From JAWLHU01 sp041690255 (GTDB lineage Bacteria > Bacillota > Sulfobacillia > Symbiobacteriales > Symbiobacteriaceae), in contig JAWLHU010000023.1 in the NCBI GenBank assembly GCA_041690255.1, positions 7,543-71,542 on the forward strand: a stretch of 64,000 bases of DNA, in the 5' to 3' direction. Both the position numbers and the translations under genes were made by a program. Within the stretch, counting starts at the first letter, position 1. Every line of letters starts with the position of its first letter. The notes below the pieces were generated by a model. The model was given only the letters and a program-made list of their open reading frames with translations, did no database searches and was not told where the DNA came from. Positions 51,301 through 59,932 of the stretch are shown here, in pieces.

Positions 51301-54300
51301 CCGGATCCAGCGGCAGGTAGGCACCGCCGGCTTTGACCACACCCAGGAGGGCCACCACCAGGTCAGGGGACCGGTCCAGGCAGACCCCCACCACCACCTC
51401 CGGCCCGACCCCGAGCCGCCGCAGGTGGTAGGCCAGCCGGTCGGCCCGCCGGTTCAGCTCCCGATAGGTGAGCGACAGCCCCCCATAGAGCAGCGCAGGG
51501 GCGTCCGGCGTCCGGGTCACCTGCGCTGCGAACAGCTCCGCAACCGTGCCTTCGGCCGGGTACGGCGAATCGGTGGCATTCCATTCCACCAGCACCCGCT
51601 GCCGTTCGGCCTCCGTCAGGAGCGGCAGGTCCGCCACCGGCCGGTCCGGGTCCGCCACGGCCGCCTCCAGCAGGGAGCGGTAGTGGAGTAGCATCCGGTC
51701 CACCCGATCGGGGTCAAACAGATCGGTGTTGTACTCCATGGTGACGGCCAACTCGTCCCTGTCCTCCATGGCCCCCAGCGTCAAGTCGAACTTGGCGGCG
51801 CTGTTGTCCAGCTCCACCGATGTGACCTCCAGGCCCGGGAGCACCGGCATCTCCATGCGGGCGTTCTGCAGGATGAACATCACCTGGAAGAGCGGCGAAC
51901 GGTCGAGTGATCGCGCTGGGTGCAGGGCCTCCACGAGCTGCTCAAAGGGCACATCCTGGTGCGCATAGGCCTCCAGGGCGACCCTCCGCACCTGCATGAG
52001 CAGATCTCGGAAGCTGGTCTCGCCGGCGACCCGGCTGCGCAGGACCAGGGTGTTGACGAAGAAGCCGATCAGCCCCTCCGTCTCGACTCGGGTCCGGTTG
52101 GCTACCGGCGTGCCGACCAGGATATCCCCCTGGTTGGTGTAGCGGTAGAGCAACACCTTGAATAGCGCCAGCAGCACCATGAAGAGGGAAGCCCCTTCCC
52201 GGTGGCCCAGGGCCTTCAGCCCATCCGCCAGTTCCTTGGGCAGACGGATGGTGCGGGTCGCGCCCGCGTAGGTCTGAACGGGCGGCCTTGGCCGGTCGGT
52301 GGGCAGGTCCAGGACGGGCAGAGGTCCACCGCCAAGCTGCTCCGTCCAGTAGGAGAGCTGCGCCTCCAGCCCCCCTCCCCCCAGCCTCCTCTGCTGCCAA
52401 TCAGCAAAGTCTGCGTACTGGAAGGCCGGGGGTGGCAGCGGCGACTCCCTCCGGGAGAGAAATCCCGCGTAGAGTGCCGACAGATCACTGGTCAGAACTC
52501 CTACAGACCAACCGTCAAACACGATGTGGTGCACGTTGATGAACAGGAGATGGCCTGTCTCGTCCGTCCGCATGAGACGGGCACGGAACAGAGGGCCGGA
52601 CTCCAGATCGAAGGGGCGGCGAGCCTCTTCGCGGGCCATGCGCAGGGCCTCCGCCTCCCGCTCCTCCTCCGGGAGATGGGTGAGATCCGTGACCGGCAGG
52701 ACGAACGGATACGGCTCGGTGATCACCTGGACCGGTCGCCCGTCGACGGCCCGGAAGATGGTGCGCAGGGAGTCATGCCGCGCCAGGATCTCGGTGATCG
52801 CCTGGTTCAGCGCGGCGGTCTCCAGGTGACCCCGCAGGCGCAGAAGGATCGGGACGTTGTAGGTGCCGCTGGCGGGCAGCATCTGGTCCAGGAACCAGAG
52901 GCGCTGCTGTGCGAAGGAGAGCGGGTGTTCCGCCCCCACCGGTGCCGTCAGGAATGGCTCCTCACTGGCCTGGGCCCCCTCCCGGCCCCGGTCGACCAGG
53001 TGAGCAAGAGCCTCAATGGTGGGCGCCGCAAAGAACTGGATCAGGGAGACCTCGGCCTGCAAGTGCTTCCGCACCCGGGTGATCACCTGGGTGGCCAACA
53101 GCGAATGCCCTCCCAGGGCGAAGAAGTCGTCGCGAATGCCGACCCGACTGAGGCGCAGCACCTCCTGCCAGATCTCGACCAGCCGCAGTTGGGTCAACGT
53201 GGTCGGGGGAGCGTAGCTCTCCTCCAGGTCGGGCCGCTCATCGCCCGGGTCGGGCAGAAGCTTCCGGTCAACCTTGCCGCTGACCGTGGTCGGCAGGCTC
53301 TCCATGGTCACAAAGCGGGAGGGCACCATGTACTGGGGAAGCAAGTCCCCCAGGAAATCCCGCAGCCGTTCCGCAGAGCCCAGTGACGGATCGTCGGCCT
53401 GCGCCGGGCGGAGCACACAGTAGGCGACCAGGTAGTACCCGTCCGGGCGCTTGTGCGCCACCACGGCACACTGCCGGACAGCCGGATGTGTCGCCAGGAC
53501 CGACTCGATCTCGCCAAGCTCCACCCGCTGGCCGCGGATCTTGATCTGGTCATCCTTGCGGCCCAGGAACAGAATGTTCCCATCTGCCCGGTACAGCCCC
53601 CGGTCTCCCGTCCGGTACATCCGCTCACCAGGGCGATGCGGGTTGGGGACGAAGGCCTCTTCCGTGCGGACCGGGTCGTTCAGGTAGCCCCGGGCCAGGC
53701 CGATGCCGGCCAGGTAGAGATCCCCGGCGACCCCGACGGGCACCGGCTCGAGATGGGCATCCAGCACGTAGATCTCGTTGTTCTCCAGCGGGCGCCCCAC
53801 CGGCACGATTCCATTCTCCGACCCGTCCTCGGGCAGGCAGGTGTAGAACGAGGAGTCAATCGAGACCTCGGTCGCGCCCCACTGGTTGTGCAGAGAGCAG
53901 CCCACCCGCTCCGTGAACCGCCGGACCAGCTCGGGCAGCAGCGCTTCCCCGCTGGAGATCACATGGCGCAGGCAGCCTAGCCGGGCTCGGTCCGCGGGGG
54001 TGATCGTATCGACCACCAGCGAGAGCATGCTCGGGACGAAGTGGATCACCGCCACCTGGTGCCGGATCGCCGCATCCAGAATCGCCCGCGGATCCTTGTG
54101 CAGCCCGGGCTCCATGAGGGCGATGTGCGCGCCGACCATCAGCGGCCAGAAGAACTCGACCGCCGAGTCATCAAAGGTCAGTGTGGTCTTCTGCAGCACA
54201 GCTTCATGGGGCAGAAGCTGGTACCGGCGCTGCATCCAGTTCATGCGGTTGACCCAGCCACGGTGGATGTTAGCCACACCCTTTGGCTTCCCGGTGGAGC

Positions 54301-56236
54301 CAGAGGTGTAGTAGATCGACACCAGGTGATCAGGGGTCAGCCCCTCCACCTGCGGCGCATGGGTGGGATACGCCGCGAAGGGTTCGCCGGTCCCGTCCAC
54401 AGCCACCAGGGAAGCCACGTCCCCAGGCAGCCGCGGCAGCAGGTGCTCCTGCGTCAGGCAGACCGGCGCCTGTGCATCCTCCAGCATCTGGCGCAGCCGT
54501 GGGGCCGGCGCGTCGGTCTCGAGGGGCAGAAAGGCCCCTCCGGCCTTCAGCACCGCCAGCAGGGCCACTACCAGATCGATGGAGCGATCCACGCAGACAC
54601 CGACCACCACATCCGGCCCTACTCCCAATGCCCGCAGATGATGGGCCAGCCGGTTCGCAGCCTGGTCCAGCTCCACGTAGCTGATCTGCTGGTCCCCGAA
54701 GACCGCTGCCACGTTGCCGGGGCTCCGGCGTACCTGCTCCTCGAAAAGGTGGTGCAGACAGACCTGGTCGGGGTACTCCGCTTCGGTGCGGTTCCACTCC
54801 ACCAGGATCTCCTCTCGCTCCGCCGGCATTAGCATGGGAATCCGGGAGATGGGCAGATCGGGGTCAGCAACAGCGCCCTCAAGCAGGCGCTGGTAATGGC
54901 CCCACATGCGATCAATGGTCTTCGCCTCGAACAGGTCGGTGCTGTACTCAAGCGTCCCGTGAATCCCGTCGGGCCCCTCCTCCAGCGAGAGGGTCAGATC
55001 AAGCTTGGCGGTGCCGGGATCGAAGTGGATGCGCTCCACCGTGAGACCCGGCAACTGCAGGTGAGGCGCCAGAGCATTCTGCAGGGTGAACTCGACCTGA
55101 TAGATCGGCGCATAGCTGGTGTCCCGCTGCGGCCGCAGGTGCTCCACCAGCTTTTCGAACGGCATGTCCTGATGCGCATACGCCCCGAGGGCCACCTCGC
55201 GCACCCGGGTCAGGAGTTCCCGAAAGGTGGGGTCGCCAGACAGATCCGTACGGAGGACCAGGTTGTTCACGAAGAAGCCGACGATCCCTTCCACTTCTGC
55301 CCTGTTCCGGTTCGCGATGGAAGAGCCGACCACGATATCGTGCTGGCCCGAGTAGCGGGACAGCAAGACCTGAAAGGCCGCGAGCGCTGTCATGAAGAGG
55401 GTTACCCCTTCACGCCGGCACAGGTCGTGGAGCGACTGACGGAGCTCCTGCGGCAGCGCGACCTGCCGGATTGCGCCCCGGAAGGATTGCACGGACGGGC
55501 GGGTCCGGTCAGCGGGGAGCTCCAACAGTGGTGCACTGCCAGCCAGCCGCTCCTTCCAGTAGGCCAGTTGCGCCTCGAACACGCTCCCCTTCAGCCACTG
55601 CCGCTGCCAGGTAGCGAAGTCCCCGTACTGAAGTGTCGGCCACGGCAGTGGCGATGACTTGCCCTCGGCGAAGGCCGCGTACAGTGCCGAAAGCTCCTGC
55701 GCAAAGATGGCCAGCGACCAGGCGTCGGTCACGCTGTGATGCTTTGCAATCACCAGAATGTGTTCGTCGTCCGCCAACCTGAGCAGGGTGAATCGGTACA
55801 GCGGGCCGGTACCCAGGTCAAAGGGCCTCTGTGCCTCCTGCCATAAGATCTCTCGCACCCGCGACTCGCGTTGCTCCGGATCATCTCCCGGGACAGCCAG
55901 TAAGGTCAGCCGGGCCTCTCCCTCGGGCGACACAACCTGCACCGGCTGGTCATCTACCTGCGCAAAGTGCGTCCGAAAGGCGGCATGCCGCTTCACCAGT
56001 TCGTTAAGGCTCCGTTCCAGAGCAAGGCGATTCAGTGACCCCTTCAATCGCAACGGTATCGTCAGGTTGTAGGCAACGGTGCCGGTGTGCAGTTGCTCCA
56101 GGAGCCACAGTCGCTCCTGCGCAAAGGAGAGCGGAAAGGTGTTTCGGGAACCAGCCTTGCTCCGGAGCCGCTGCTCCAGCAAGCGGCGCCGCTCTTCCGG
56201 TGAAAGTTGGGTGAAGCTACCGCCGTGTGATCCCAT
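48338..56236 (-). CDS. Nonribosomal peptide synthetase, C-A-T-C-A-T-C, two modules
   Basis: Protein of 2,632 residues, first gene of the operon. The start is ATG 56236 with GGGAGG 9 nt upstream. C1 (HHSVTDA, 166-172), A1 about 485-1000, T1 Ser1045, C2 (HHIVFDG, 1236-1242), A2 about 1560-2065, T2 Ser2112, terminal C3 (HHIIFDG, 2303-2309) and an acidic C-terminal tail. A2 pocket residues V1760, D1761, W1764, V1803, V1830, S1832, L1856, A1864, D1865 give VDWVVSLAD, the beta-alanine code, in agreement with panD in the operon. The A1 pocket reads D-D-V-H-I-S-Q-I-D, resembling Ser-type codes but with an extra Asp at position 236, so a diamino acid is possible. The terminal C3 needs an acceptor module in trans; the protein at 13226-23455 begins with A and is the best partner. 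Confidence 0.95.
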   Translation of the reverse strand: MGSHGGSFTQLSPEERRRLLEQRLRSKAGSRNTFPLSFAQERLWLLEQLHTGTVAYNLTIPLRLKGSLNRLALERSLNELVKRHAAFRTHFAQVDDQPVQVVSPEGEARLTLLAVPGDDPEQRESRVREILWQEAQRPFDLGTGPLYRFTLLRLADDEHILVIAKHHSVTDAWSLAIFAQELSALYAAFAEGKSSPLPWPTLQYGDFATWQRQWLKGSVFEAQLAYWKERLAGSAPLLELPADRTRPSVQSFRGAIRQVALPQELRQSLHDLCRREGVTLFMTALAAFQVLLSRYSGQHDIVVGSSIANRNRAEVEGIVGFFVNNLVLRTDLSGDPTFRELLTRVREVALGAYAHQDMPFEKLVEHLRPQRDTSYAPIYQVEFTLQNALAPHLQLPGLTVERIHFDPGTAKLDLTLSLEEGPDGIHGTLEYSTDLFEAKTIDRMWGHYQRLLEGAVADPDLPISRIPMLMPAEREEILVEWNRTEAEYPDQVCLHHLFEEQVRRSPGNVAAVFGDQQISYVELDQAANRLAHHLRALGVGPDVVVGVCVDRSIDLVVALLAVLKAGGAFLPLETDAPAPRLRQMLEDAQAPVCLTQEHLLPRLPGDVASLVAVDGTGEPFAAYPTHAPQVEGLTPDHLVSIYYTSGSTGKPKGVANIHRGWVNRMNWMQRRYQLLPHEAVLQKTTLTFDDSAVEFFWPLMVGAHIALMEPGLHKDPRAILDAAIRHQVAVIHFVPSMLSLVVDTITPADRARLGCLRHVISSGEALLPELVRRFTERVGCSLHNQWGATEVSIDSSFYTCLPEDGSENGIVPVGRPLENNEIYVLDAHLEPVPVGVAGDLYLAGIGLARGYLNDPVRTEEAFVPNPHRPGERMYRTGDRGLYRADGNILFLGRKDDQIKIRGQRVELGEIESVLATHPAVRQCAVVAHKRPDGYYLVAYCVLRPAQADDPSLGSAERLRDFLGDLLPQYMVPSRFVTMESLPTTVSGKVDRKLLPDPGDERPDLEESYAPPTTLTQLRLVEIWQEVLRLSRVGIRDDFFALGGHSLLATQVITRVRKHLQAEVSLIQFFAAPTIEALAHLVDRGREGAQASEEPFLTAPVGAEHPLSFAQQRLWFLDQMLPASGTYNVPILLRLRGHLETAALNQAITEILARHDSLRTIFRAVDGRPVQVITEPYPFVLPVTDLTHLPEEEREAEALRMAREEARRPFDLESGPLFRARLMRTDETGHLLFINVHHIVFDGWSVGVLTSDLSALYAGFLSRRESPLPPPAFQYADFADWQQRRLGGGGLEAQLSYWTEQLGGGPLPVLDLPTDRPRPPVQTYAGATRTIRLPKELADGLKALGHREGASLFMVLLALFKVLLYRYTNQGDILVGTPVANRTRVETEGLIGFFVNTLVLRSRVAGETSFRDLLMQVRRVALEAYAHQDVPFEQLVEALHPARSLDRSPLFQVMFILQNARMEMPVLPGLEVTSVELDNSAAKFDLTLGAMEDRDELAVTMEYNTDLFDPDRVDRMLLHYRSLLEAAVADPDRPVADLPLLTEAERQRVLVEWNATDSPYPAEGTVAELFAAQVTRTPDAPALLYGGLSLTYRELNRRADRLAYHLRRLGVGPEVVVGVCLDRSPDLVVALLGVVKAGGAYLPLDPAYPRERLAFMLQDSEAPVLITRRSLRAGLETGGVTVVDLDEPEAAEGQEGNADHVESGATPESLFYVVYTSGSTGRPKGVLATQQAAINRFAWMWNAFPFREGEVCCQKTSISFVDAVWEIWGPLLRGVPLVLVPDAEARDPQSLIDALQRHRVSRLVLVPSLLQAMLDGCEEAGWTLPDLTLWVSSGEALSAELARRFRDRMPHARLLNLYGSSEVAADVTWFDAAQTPTDLAMVPIGRPIANARIYILDPERRPVPVGVPGELYVGGLGLARGYHRRPDLTAERWVTDPFSDQPEARLFRTGDLARYRPDGTIEYLGRRDHQVKIRGVRVELGEIEAVLAEQSAVREAVVTAVQREDGPVLVAYVVPAGDGETLARDWRAFLRSRLPESMVPANMIMLEALPLTPNGKVDRLALPEPGLGRPDSEPERVAPRTPVEQAVAEIWQEILKRPDLSIHDGFFELGGHSLHATRVIAHIHRRLGVKLPLQALFEWPTVAGLSTCIERERDGGDRNAVSPIPRLPKQEAYEQSHAQLRHWFQYRFAPENGVGHFTVHEVLGPLDVAAFQWAWQQIVRRHGAIRTTFEERNGVPVQIVHDEMEVPCGFRDLSTLSAPEQDRVLRAEAVREREEVMDLVRGPLYRLTLYRLDENRHLLFHSFHHIIFDGWTTNVMVRDLTEFYQAHREQREIQPLPEPLQYVDAAVWQNERLRRGEMEGQRQYWQQNLRGFSEPPRLPVDRVSAQDAQPAGVVQLEIDPERTARLRQFAQEQGVTLFTTMLAGLKIWMSLVSNQMDVTVGTPFSGRTHPDLEEVFGLLANPVVLRTDLSRNPTGLEVLRRVTATALGAQAHQDYPFDMVLAEARQWLPLETPLYTVVFVVQNAQHEVPLRNELSFRKFPEHELLRDRRVVDYDADPTMDFDMHIEVFEEQDRLTIHNIYHGRRFRRESIDRFMDQYLLILDRLVTGPERRLTEFLLDQLDAVEDLADLFEND

Positions 56237-56286
56237 GTTGAGATGCCTCCCACCCGATTGGTTGCAGTCGCACTACAGACTTTATA

Positions 56287-56314
56287 ATATTATCTGTGTC
56301 AATGCACTTGTCAA
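56287..56314 (-). promoter_or_regulatory. Sigma-A-type promoter of the megasynthase operon
   Basis: On the minus strand a perfect -35 TTGACA (56309-56314) is followed after 16 nt by TAATAT (56287-56292). An overlapping TATTAT (56284-56289) would give 19 nt spacing. Transcription would start near 56280, leaving a leader of about 43 nt before the ATG at 56236. Confidence 0.6.
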
Positions 56315-56340
56315 GTTTTTCTGAGTTCGTAATTCGATTA

Positions 56341-56369
56341 TTGACAGCTGTCTATTTGAACAATAAGAT
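56341..56369 (+). promoter_or_regulatory. Sigma-A-type promoter of the thioesterase/LanB-like operon
   Basis: Perfect -35 TTGACA at 56341-56346, 17-nt spacer, -10 TAAGAT at 56364-56369 (four of six consensus bases). The leader to the GTG at 56545 would be about 170 nt and contains the hairpin at 56478-56507. Confidence 0.6.
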
Positions 56370-56472
56370 ATGGACTATACACAATTGCGTAGGAATCGTA
56401 CCGGTTACGAATTATTCGTGTCAAGGAACTATCTGCCCCCGAACGAAGAGGGCGACTACCCGGGTAACACAC

Positions 56473-56507
56473 AAAAAAGGCGCCGGCGGTGATCTCCGCA
56501 GACGCCT
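56473..56507 (-). terminator. Terminator-like hairpin upstream of the divergent promoters (minus orientation)
   Basis: On the minus strand: AGGCG, 3-nt bulge, GCGG, loop of 6, CCGC, 3-nt bulge, CGCCT, then six T (the A-run at 56473-56478 on the plus strand). This is the form of an intrinsic terminator reading towards the NRPS promoter. No minus-strand gene lies just upstream, so it may insulate the promoter, or act as a folded leader of the plus-strand transcript. Confidence 0.45.
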
Positions 56508-56544
56508 GGCGCAACAACACCCCCAGTAGGAGGGATCAGTTCCA

Positions 56545-57312
56545 GTGAAGCCATCGTCGTTCTCTTGCACGAAGAGGAGGCAGCAGCCGTCCGTTCGCCT
56601 TTTCTGCTTCCCCCACGCCGGCGGATCCGAACACCTCTTCCGCACGTGGCCCGAGCAGTTGCCCCAGACCGTTGAGGTCTGTGCCGCGAGACTGCCCGGG
56701 CATGGGGCACGCATCCTGGAACCCGCACTCACACAGATCGATGGGCTGATCGACGTTCTCATGGAGGAGTTGCCGTCGTATCTGGACCAGCCCTACGCCC
56801 TCTTCGGGCACAGCATGGGCGCCCTGCTCAGTTTTGAACTGGCGCGGGCGGTCCGCCGCAAAGGGCTTCCGCTGCCGGTCGCCCTCTTCGTGTCGGGTCA
56901 CAGGGCACCCCAGTTGCCTCCCGTCCGGGGGCCGATCTACCACCTGCCGGATGATCAGTTCACCGATACGCTCCGCAGGTATAATGGCACCCCGCCGGCA
57001 GCACTGGAGAACGAGGAACTCATGGCGCTGATGATCCCCATCCTGCGGGCCGACTTTCAGCTTTGCGATACCTACCAGTACCGGCCAGAGCCTCCGCTCA
57101 ACTGCCATGTCATGGCCTTTGGCGGGCTCGACGACGCCGATGTGAGCCGGGCCGCGCTTCAGGCGTGGGAGGAGCAGTCCACCCACCCCTCTCCTGTTCA
57201 CCTCTTTCCGGGGGACCACTTCTACCTCCGGGATGCGGAAGCGCTCGTCCTGCAGCACATTGCTCAGAGCTTGACCGGTCAGCGGGGGGTGGACCAAGCA
57301 TGCAACGGATGA
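56545..57312 (+). CDS. Type II (editing) thioesterase
   Basis: External alpha/beta-hydrolase thioesterase of 255 residues, typical of NRPS/PKS clusters. It hydrolyses misprimed acyl groups from carrier proteins. Motifs: LFCFPHAGGSEHLFRTW (19-35), nucleophile Ser90 in FGHSMGALLSFELA, and PGDHFYL with the catalytic His near the C-terminus. The start codon is GTG 56545 with AGGAGGG 10-11 nt upstream. It is divergent from the megasynthase operon, and its last codons overlap the start of the LanB-like gene (ATG 57300 and 57309 against TGA 57310-57312), so the two are co-translated. Confidence 0.95.
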   Translation: MKPSSFSCTKRRQQPSVRLFCFPHAGGSEHLFRTWPEQLPQTVEVCAARLPGHGARILEPALTQIDGLIDVLMEELPSYLDQPYALFGHSMGALLSFELARAVRRKGLPLPVALFVSGHRAPQLPPVRGPIYHLPDDQFTDTLRRYNGTPPAALENEELMALMIPILRADFQLCDTYQYRPEPPLNCHVMAFGGLDDADVSRAALQAWEEQSTHPSPVHLFPGDHFYLRDAEALVLQHIAQSLTGQRGVDQACNG

Positions 57313-59867
57313 ACGGAGCGCTCACCGGCGAGATGGACCACCTGATTTCGGTCGGCGATGGCAGTTGGGGGCTTTGGCGGTGGTTCTGCCTGCGCAGTGC
57401 GGGATTTCCTGCCCATACAATCCAGGGGCTTGCCGATGCTGCCCTGACCTCCCAGGCTGACGGCGTCCTGCTGGCCGAGCGGGACCTGGAGCAGGGGCGA
57501 TCGAGGGCGAAACAGGCCGTGAATCGGGCGCTGGACGCATTGCGGGCGGCAGGGGCCTGGGAGGACAAGCCGCGCCGGAATCCGCTGCTGAACGCGCTGC
57601 GCTCCATCGACCGAAATGAGCCCCCGCGCACGGTGGAGGATGAGGAAGTGTCCCAGGCATTAGGGGGGTTCCGCGCAGCCCTCAGCTCTCTGGCAGAGGC
57701 CCGCTCCACCTACCAGCAGGAATATGTGGAGGCCACCTCGCGCATCTCGAGCTTCCTGGGCGGGTTTGCCAGCACCGCTCCGTTCCGGGAGGCGCTGGTC
57801 TGGCAAAACCGGCATGCCCTCCACGGCAGTATGGCGACGGCGGCCGGTGGGGGCAACGCAGGGCGGAAAAGCCGCCGGAAGGATCTCTCCATAGCCAGGT
57901 ACGTGCAGCGATACTGCACAAAGAATGACACGATCGGCTTCTTCGGACCGGTGGGATGGGCGCGCTTCACCACCGAGGGCGAAGCGATGGACCTATCCCA
58001 CGGCCCCTCTCTGCTGGCGAACCGAGAGGTCTTCTTCGAGGGATGGGCCATTGAGACGATCGCCGATCAACTCTCACAAGACCCGGACCTCCGGCCCTGG
58101 ATGACCCCGCGAATGGCGCCATTCCTCCATCTGGAAGGGGGGCTCCTGCGCATCCCCATGTCGGGGCCGGTTCGAGTGCCCGCTCAGCATGCTGACATTC
58201 TGCGGCTGTGCGACGGGAAACGGACCGCCGTCGAGGTGGCCCGGACCGTGGTGGCCGACCCGCTCAGTTCCGTGACAGATGAGGCGGAGGTCTACCAGAT
58301 CCTGCACCTGCTCGCCCGGCAGAGGCGCATCACCTGGGATTTCGAAATGCCGATCGCCCTCCGCCCGGAGGTCTACCTGAAGAGGCAGCTCGAAGCGATC
58401 GAGGAGCCGGCGTTGCGCCGCCGGTCGATGGCGCCCCTGGAAGAGCTGATCGCAGCCCGCGAGGCAGTCGTGCAGGCCATGGGGGATCCTGACCGGCTGG
58501 ACCAGGCGATGGAAGGGCTTGAGCAGACCTTCACCAAGGTGACCGGTCAGGCCCCCACAAGGAAGCACGGCGAGATCTATGCGGCCCGCACCCTGGTCTA
58601 CCTGGAGTCACTGCGAGACGTGCAGGTAGCGATCGGACCGGACGCCATTCAGGCCCTGAGTGAACCGCTCGCCCTCCTGCTGCAGAGCGTCCGCTGGTTT
58701 CATGCGGAGGCTGCGAAGATCTACCGCTCCATCTTCCAGGAGATCTATGGGGAACTGTCCAGCCGCTCCGGCTCGCCTACGGTCACCCTGGCTGACCTCT
58801 GGCTGTGGGCCGGTGACCTCCTGTTCAAAGAGGACTTGAGCCAGCTGGAGCCGCTTTCCGCAGAGTTTCAGCGCCGTTGGGGAGAGATTCTCGCCCTCAC
58901 CGGGGAAGAGCGGGCGGTCACCTATACGGCGGAACAGATCCGGCCGAAGGTCATGCAGGCCTTCGCCGCCCCCGGCCCGGGGTGGGATCACTGCCGCCAC
59001 CACAGCCCGGACATCATGATCGCAGCCGAGAGCGTCGAAGCGATTCGAGCAGGTGACTACCAGTTCGTCCTGGGCGAGCTCCACATGGCCATGAACACCC
59101 TGGGCATCACCGCGCTGCTCTCTCAGCACCCTGCTCCGGAGGAGCTGGCCCGGGCGGTGAAGGCCGACATCCCTGACCCAAGGATCCTTATGGCGTCTGG
59201 CCGGAGCTGGAATCTGAACGCCCGTACGTCGGTCTCGCTGGCGTCGCCGGAGGACCTGTGGCTGATCGGCGTCCCCGATGCCCGTCCCGTCCCTGAATGG
59301 CGCACGCTCACCGTGGGCGATCTGGTGGTCGAGCAGGTCGGAGACGACCTCATTGCGCGGACCCACGACCGCACGCTCTCCATGGACCTCCTTGACCTGC
59401 TGAGCTACGCGCTGACGCCCCCCCTCACCGATCGGTTTCAGCTCCGCCCGCCGGGGACTCACTCCCCGCGAGTGACCATCGACCGGCTGGTCGTGCTGCG
59501 TGAGTCCTGGCGCTTTGAGCCGGGGGCACTGGCCTTCTTCCGGGAGGAGCAGGGGGCCAACCGGTTCCTGGCGATCCGGCGCTGGGCACAGGAGCACGGC
59601 ATCCCCCGCTATGCCTTCGTCCGCACGCCGCTGGAAAGCAAGCCGTTCTTGGTGGACTATGAGAGCCCTGTGCTGGTGGAGATCTTCGCAACGGCGGTCT
59701 GTGCGGCTCTGGAGAGCGACGAGAGTGGGCGCCCGACCGTGATCACGGAGATGCTGCCCTCGCTGGATCACCTCTGGCTGTCCGATGCGCAGGGGAACCG
59801 GTACACCAGCGAACTGCGCGTGACCGCCGTCGATCGGGCCGATGGGTTCTCTTTCGATGACCTTTGA
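57300..59867 (+). CDS. LanB-type lantibiotic-dehydratase N-terminal family protein, PEARL-like (no elimination domain)
   Basis: Protein of 855 residues. It starts at ATG 57300 (GGGGGGTGG 7 nt upstream), or at ATG 57309 as an ATGA overlap with the thioesterase gene. The region KDLSIARYVQRYCTKNDTIGFFGPVGW (194-220) corresponds to the conserved Arg-rich block of the LanB glutamylation domain. GELHMAMNTLG near 590 and LDHLWLSDAQGNRYTSELRV at the end are further family features. Full LanB enzymes have about 1,000 residues and end in a SpaB_C elimination domain; none is visible here. That layout is the one of peptide aminoacyl-tRNA ligases, which add an amino acid from charged tRNA to a peptide carboxylate. 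No lanthipeptide cyclase or precursor peptide is nearby. A tRNA-dependent aminoacylation of the NRPS/PKS product is my inference; a scaffold-peptide role is an alternative. Confidence 0.8.
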   Translation: MQRMNGALTGEMDHLISVGDGSWGLWRWFCLRSAGFPAHTIQGLADAALTSQADGVLLAERDLEQGRSRAKQAVNRALDALRAAGAWEDKPRRNPLLNALRSIDRNEPPRTVEDEEVSQALGGFRAALSSLAEARSTYQQEYVEATSRISSFLGGFASTAPFREALVWQNRHALHGSMATAAGGGNAGRKSRRKDLSIARYVQRYCTKNDTIGFFGPVGWARFTTEGEAMDLSHGPSLLANREVFFEGWAIETIADQLSQDPDLRPWMTPRMAPFLHLEGGLLRIPMSGPVRVPAQHADILRLCDGKRTAVEVARTVVADPLSSVTDEAEVYQILHLLARQRRITWDFEMPIALRPEVYLKRQLEAIEEPALRRRSMAPLEELIAAREAVVQAMGDPDRLDQAMEGLEQTFTKVTGQAPTRKHGEIYAARTLVYLESLRDVQVAIGPDAIQALSEPLALLLQSVRWFHAEAAKIYRSIFQEIYGELSSRSGSPTVTLADLWLWAGDLLFKEDLSQLEPLSAEFQRRWGEILALTGEERAVTYTAEQIRPKVMQAFAAPGPGWDHCRHHSPDIMIAAESVEAIRAGDYQFVLGELHMAMNTLGITALLSQHPAPEELARAVKADIPDPRILMASGRSWNLNARTSVSLASPEDLWLIGVPDARPVPEWRTLTVGDLVVEQVGDDLIARTHDRTLSMDLLDLLSYALTPPLTDRFQLRPPGTHSPRVTIDRLVVLRESWRFEPGALAFFREEQGANRFLAIRRWAQEHGIPRYAFVRTPLESKPFLVDYESPVLVEIFATAVCAALESDESGRPTVITEMLPSLDHLWLSDAQGNRYTSELRVTAVDRADGFSFDDL

Positions 59868-59888
59868 GGGGGCACGTACGAAGCGAAA

Positions 59889-59914
59889 AGACCACCGCGC
59901 TGATGCGGTGGTCC
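59889..59914. terminator. Bidirectional intrinsic terminator
   Basis: ACCACCGC (59891-59898), loop GCTGAT, GCGGTGGT (59905-59912), with A-rich sequence before and CCTCTTCTCT after. It lies between the convergent LanB-like gene (stop 59867) and the phosphopantetheinyl transferase gene (stop 59933), and can stop transcription from both sides. Confidence 0.8.
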
Positions 59915-59932
59915 TCTTCTCTCACGTCGGCC

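Larger units (their letters stand above)
56237..56544. promoter_or_regulatory. Divergent regulatory region between NRPS operon and thioesterase/LanB-like operon
   Basis: This 308-nt gap is strikingly AT-rich between 56270 and 56430 compared with its surroundings. It holds a promoter facing each way and a terminator-like hairpin, each listed separately. No open frame of note is present. Confidence 0.7.

Noticed and set aside
57300..59867. Complete lanthipeptide or thiopeptide system
   Set aside because: No precursor peptide, LanC cyclase, cyclodehydratase or leader protease is visible, and the protein lacks the elimination domain.
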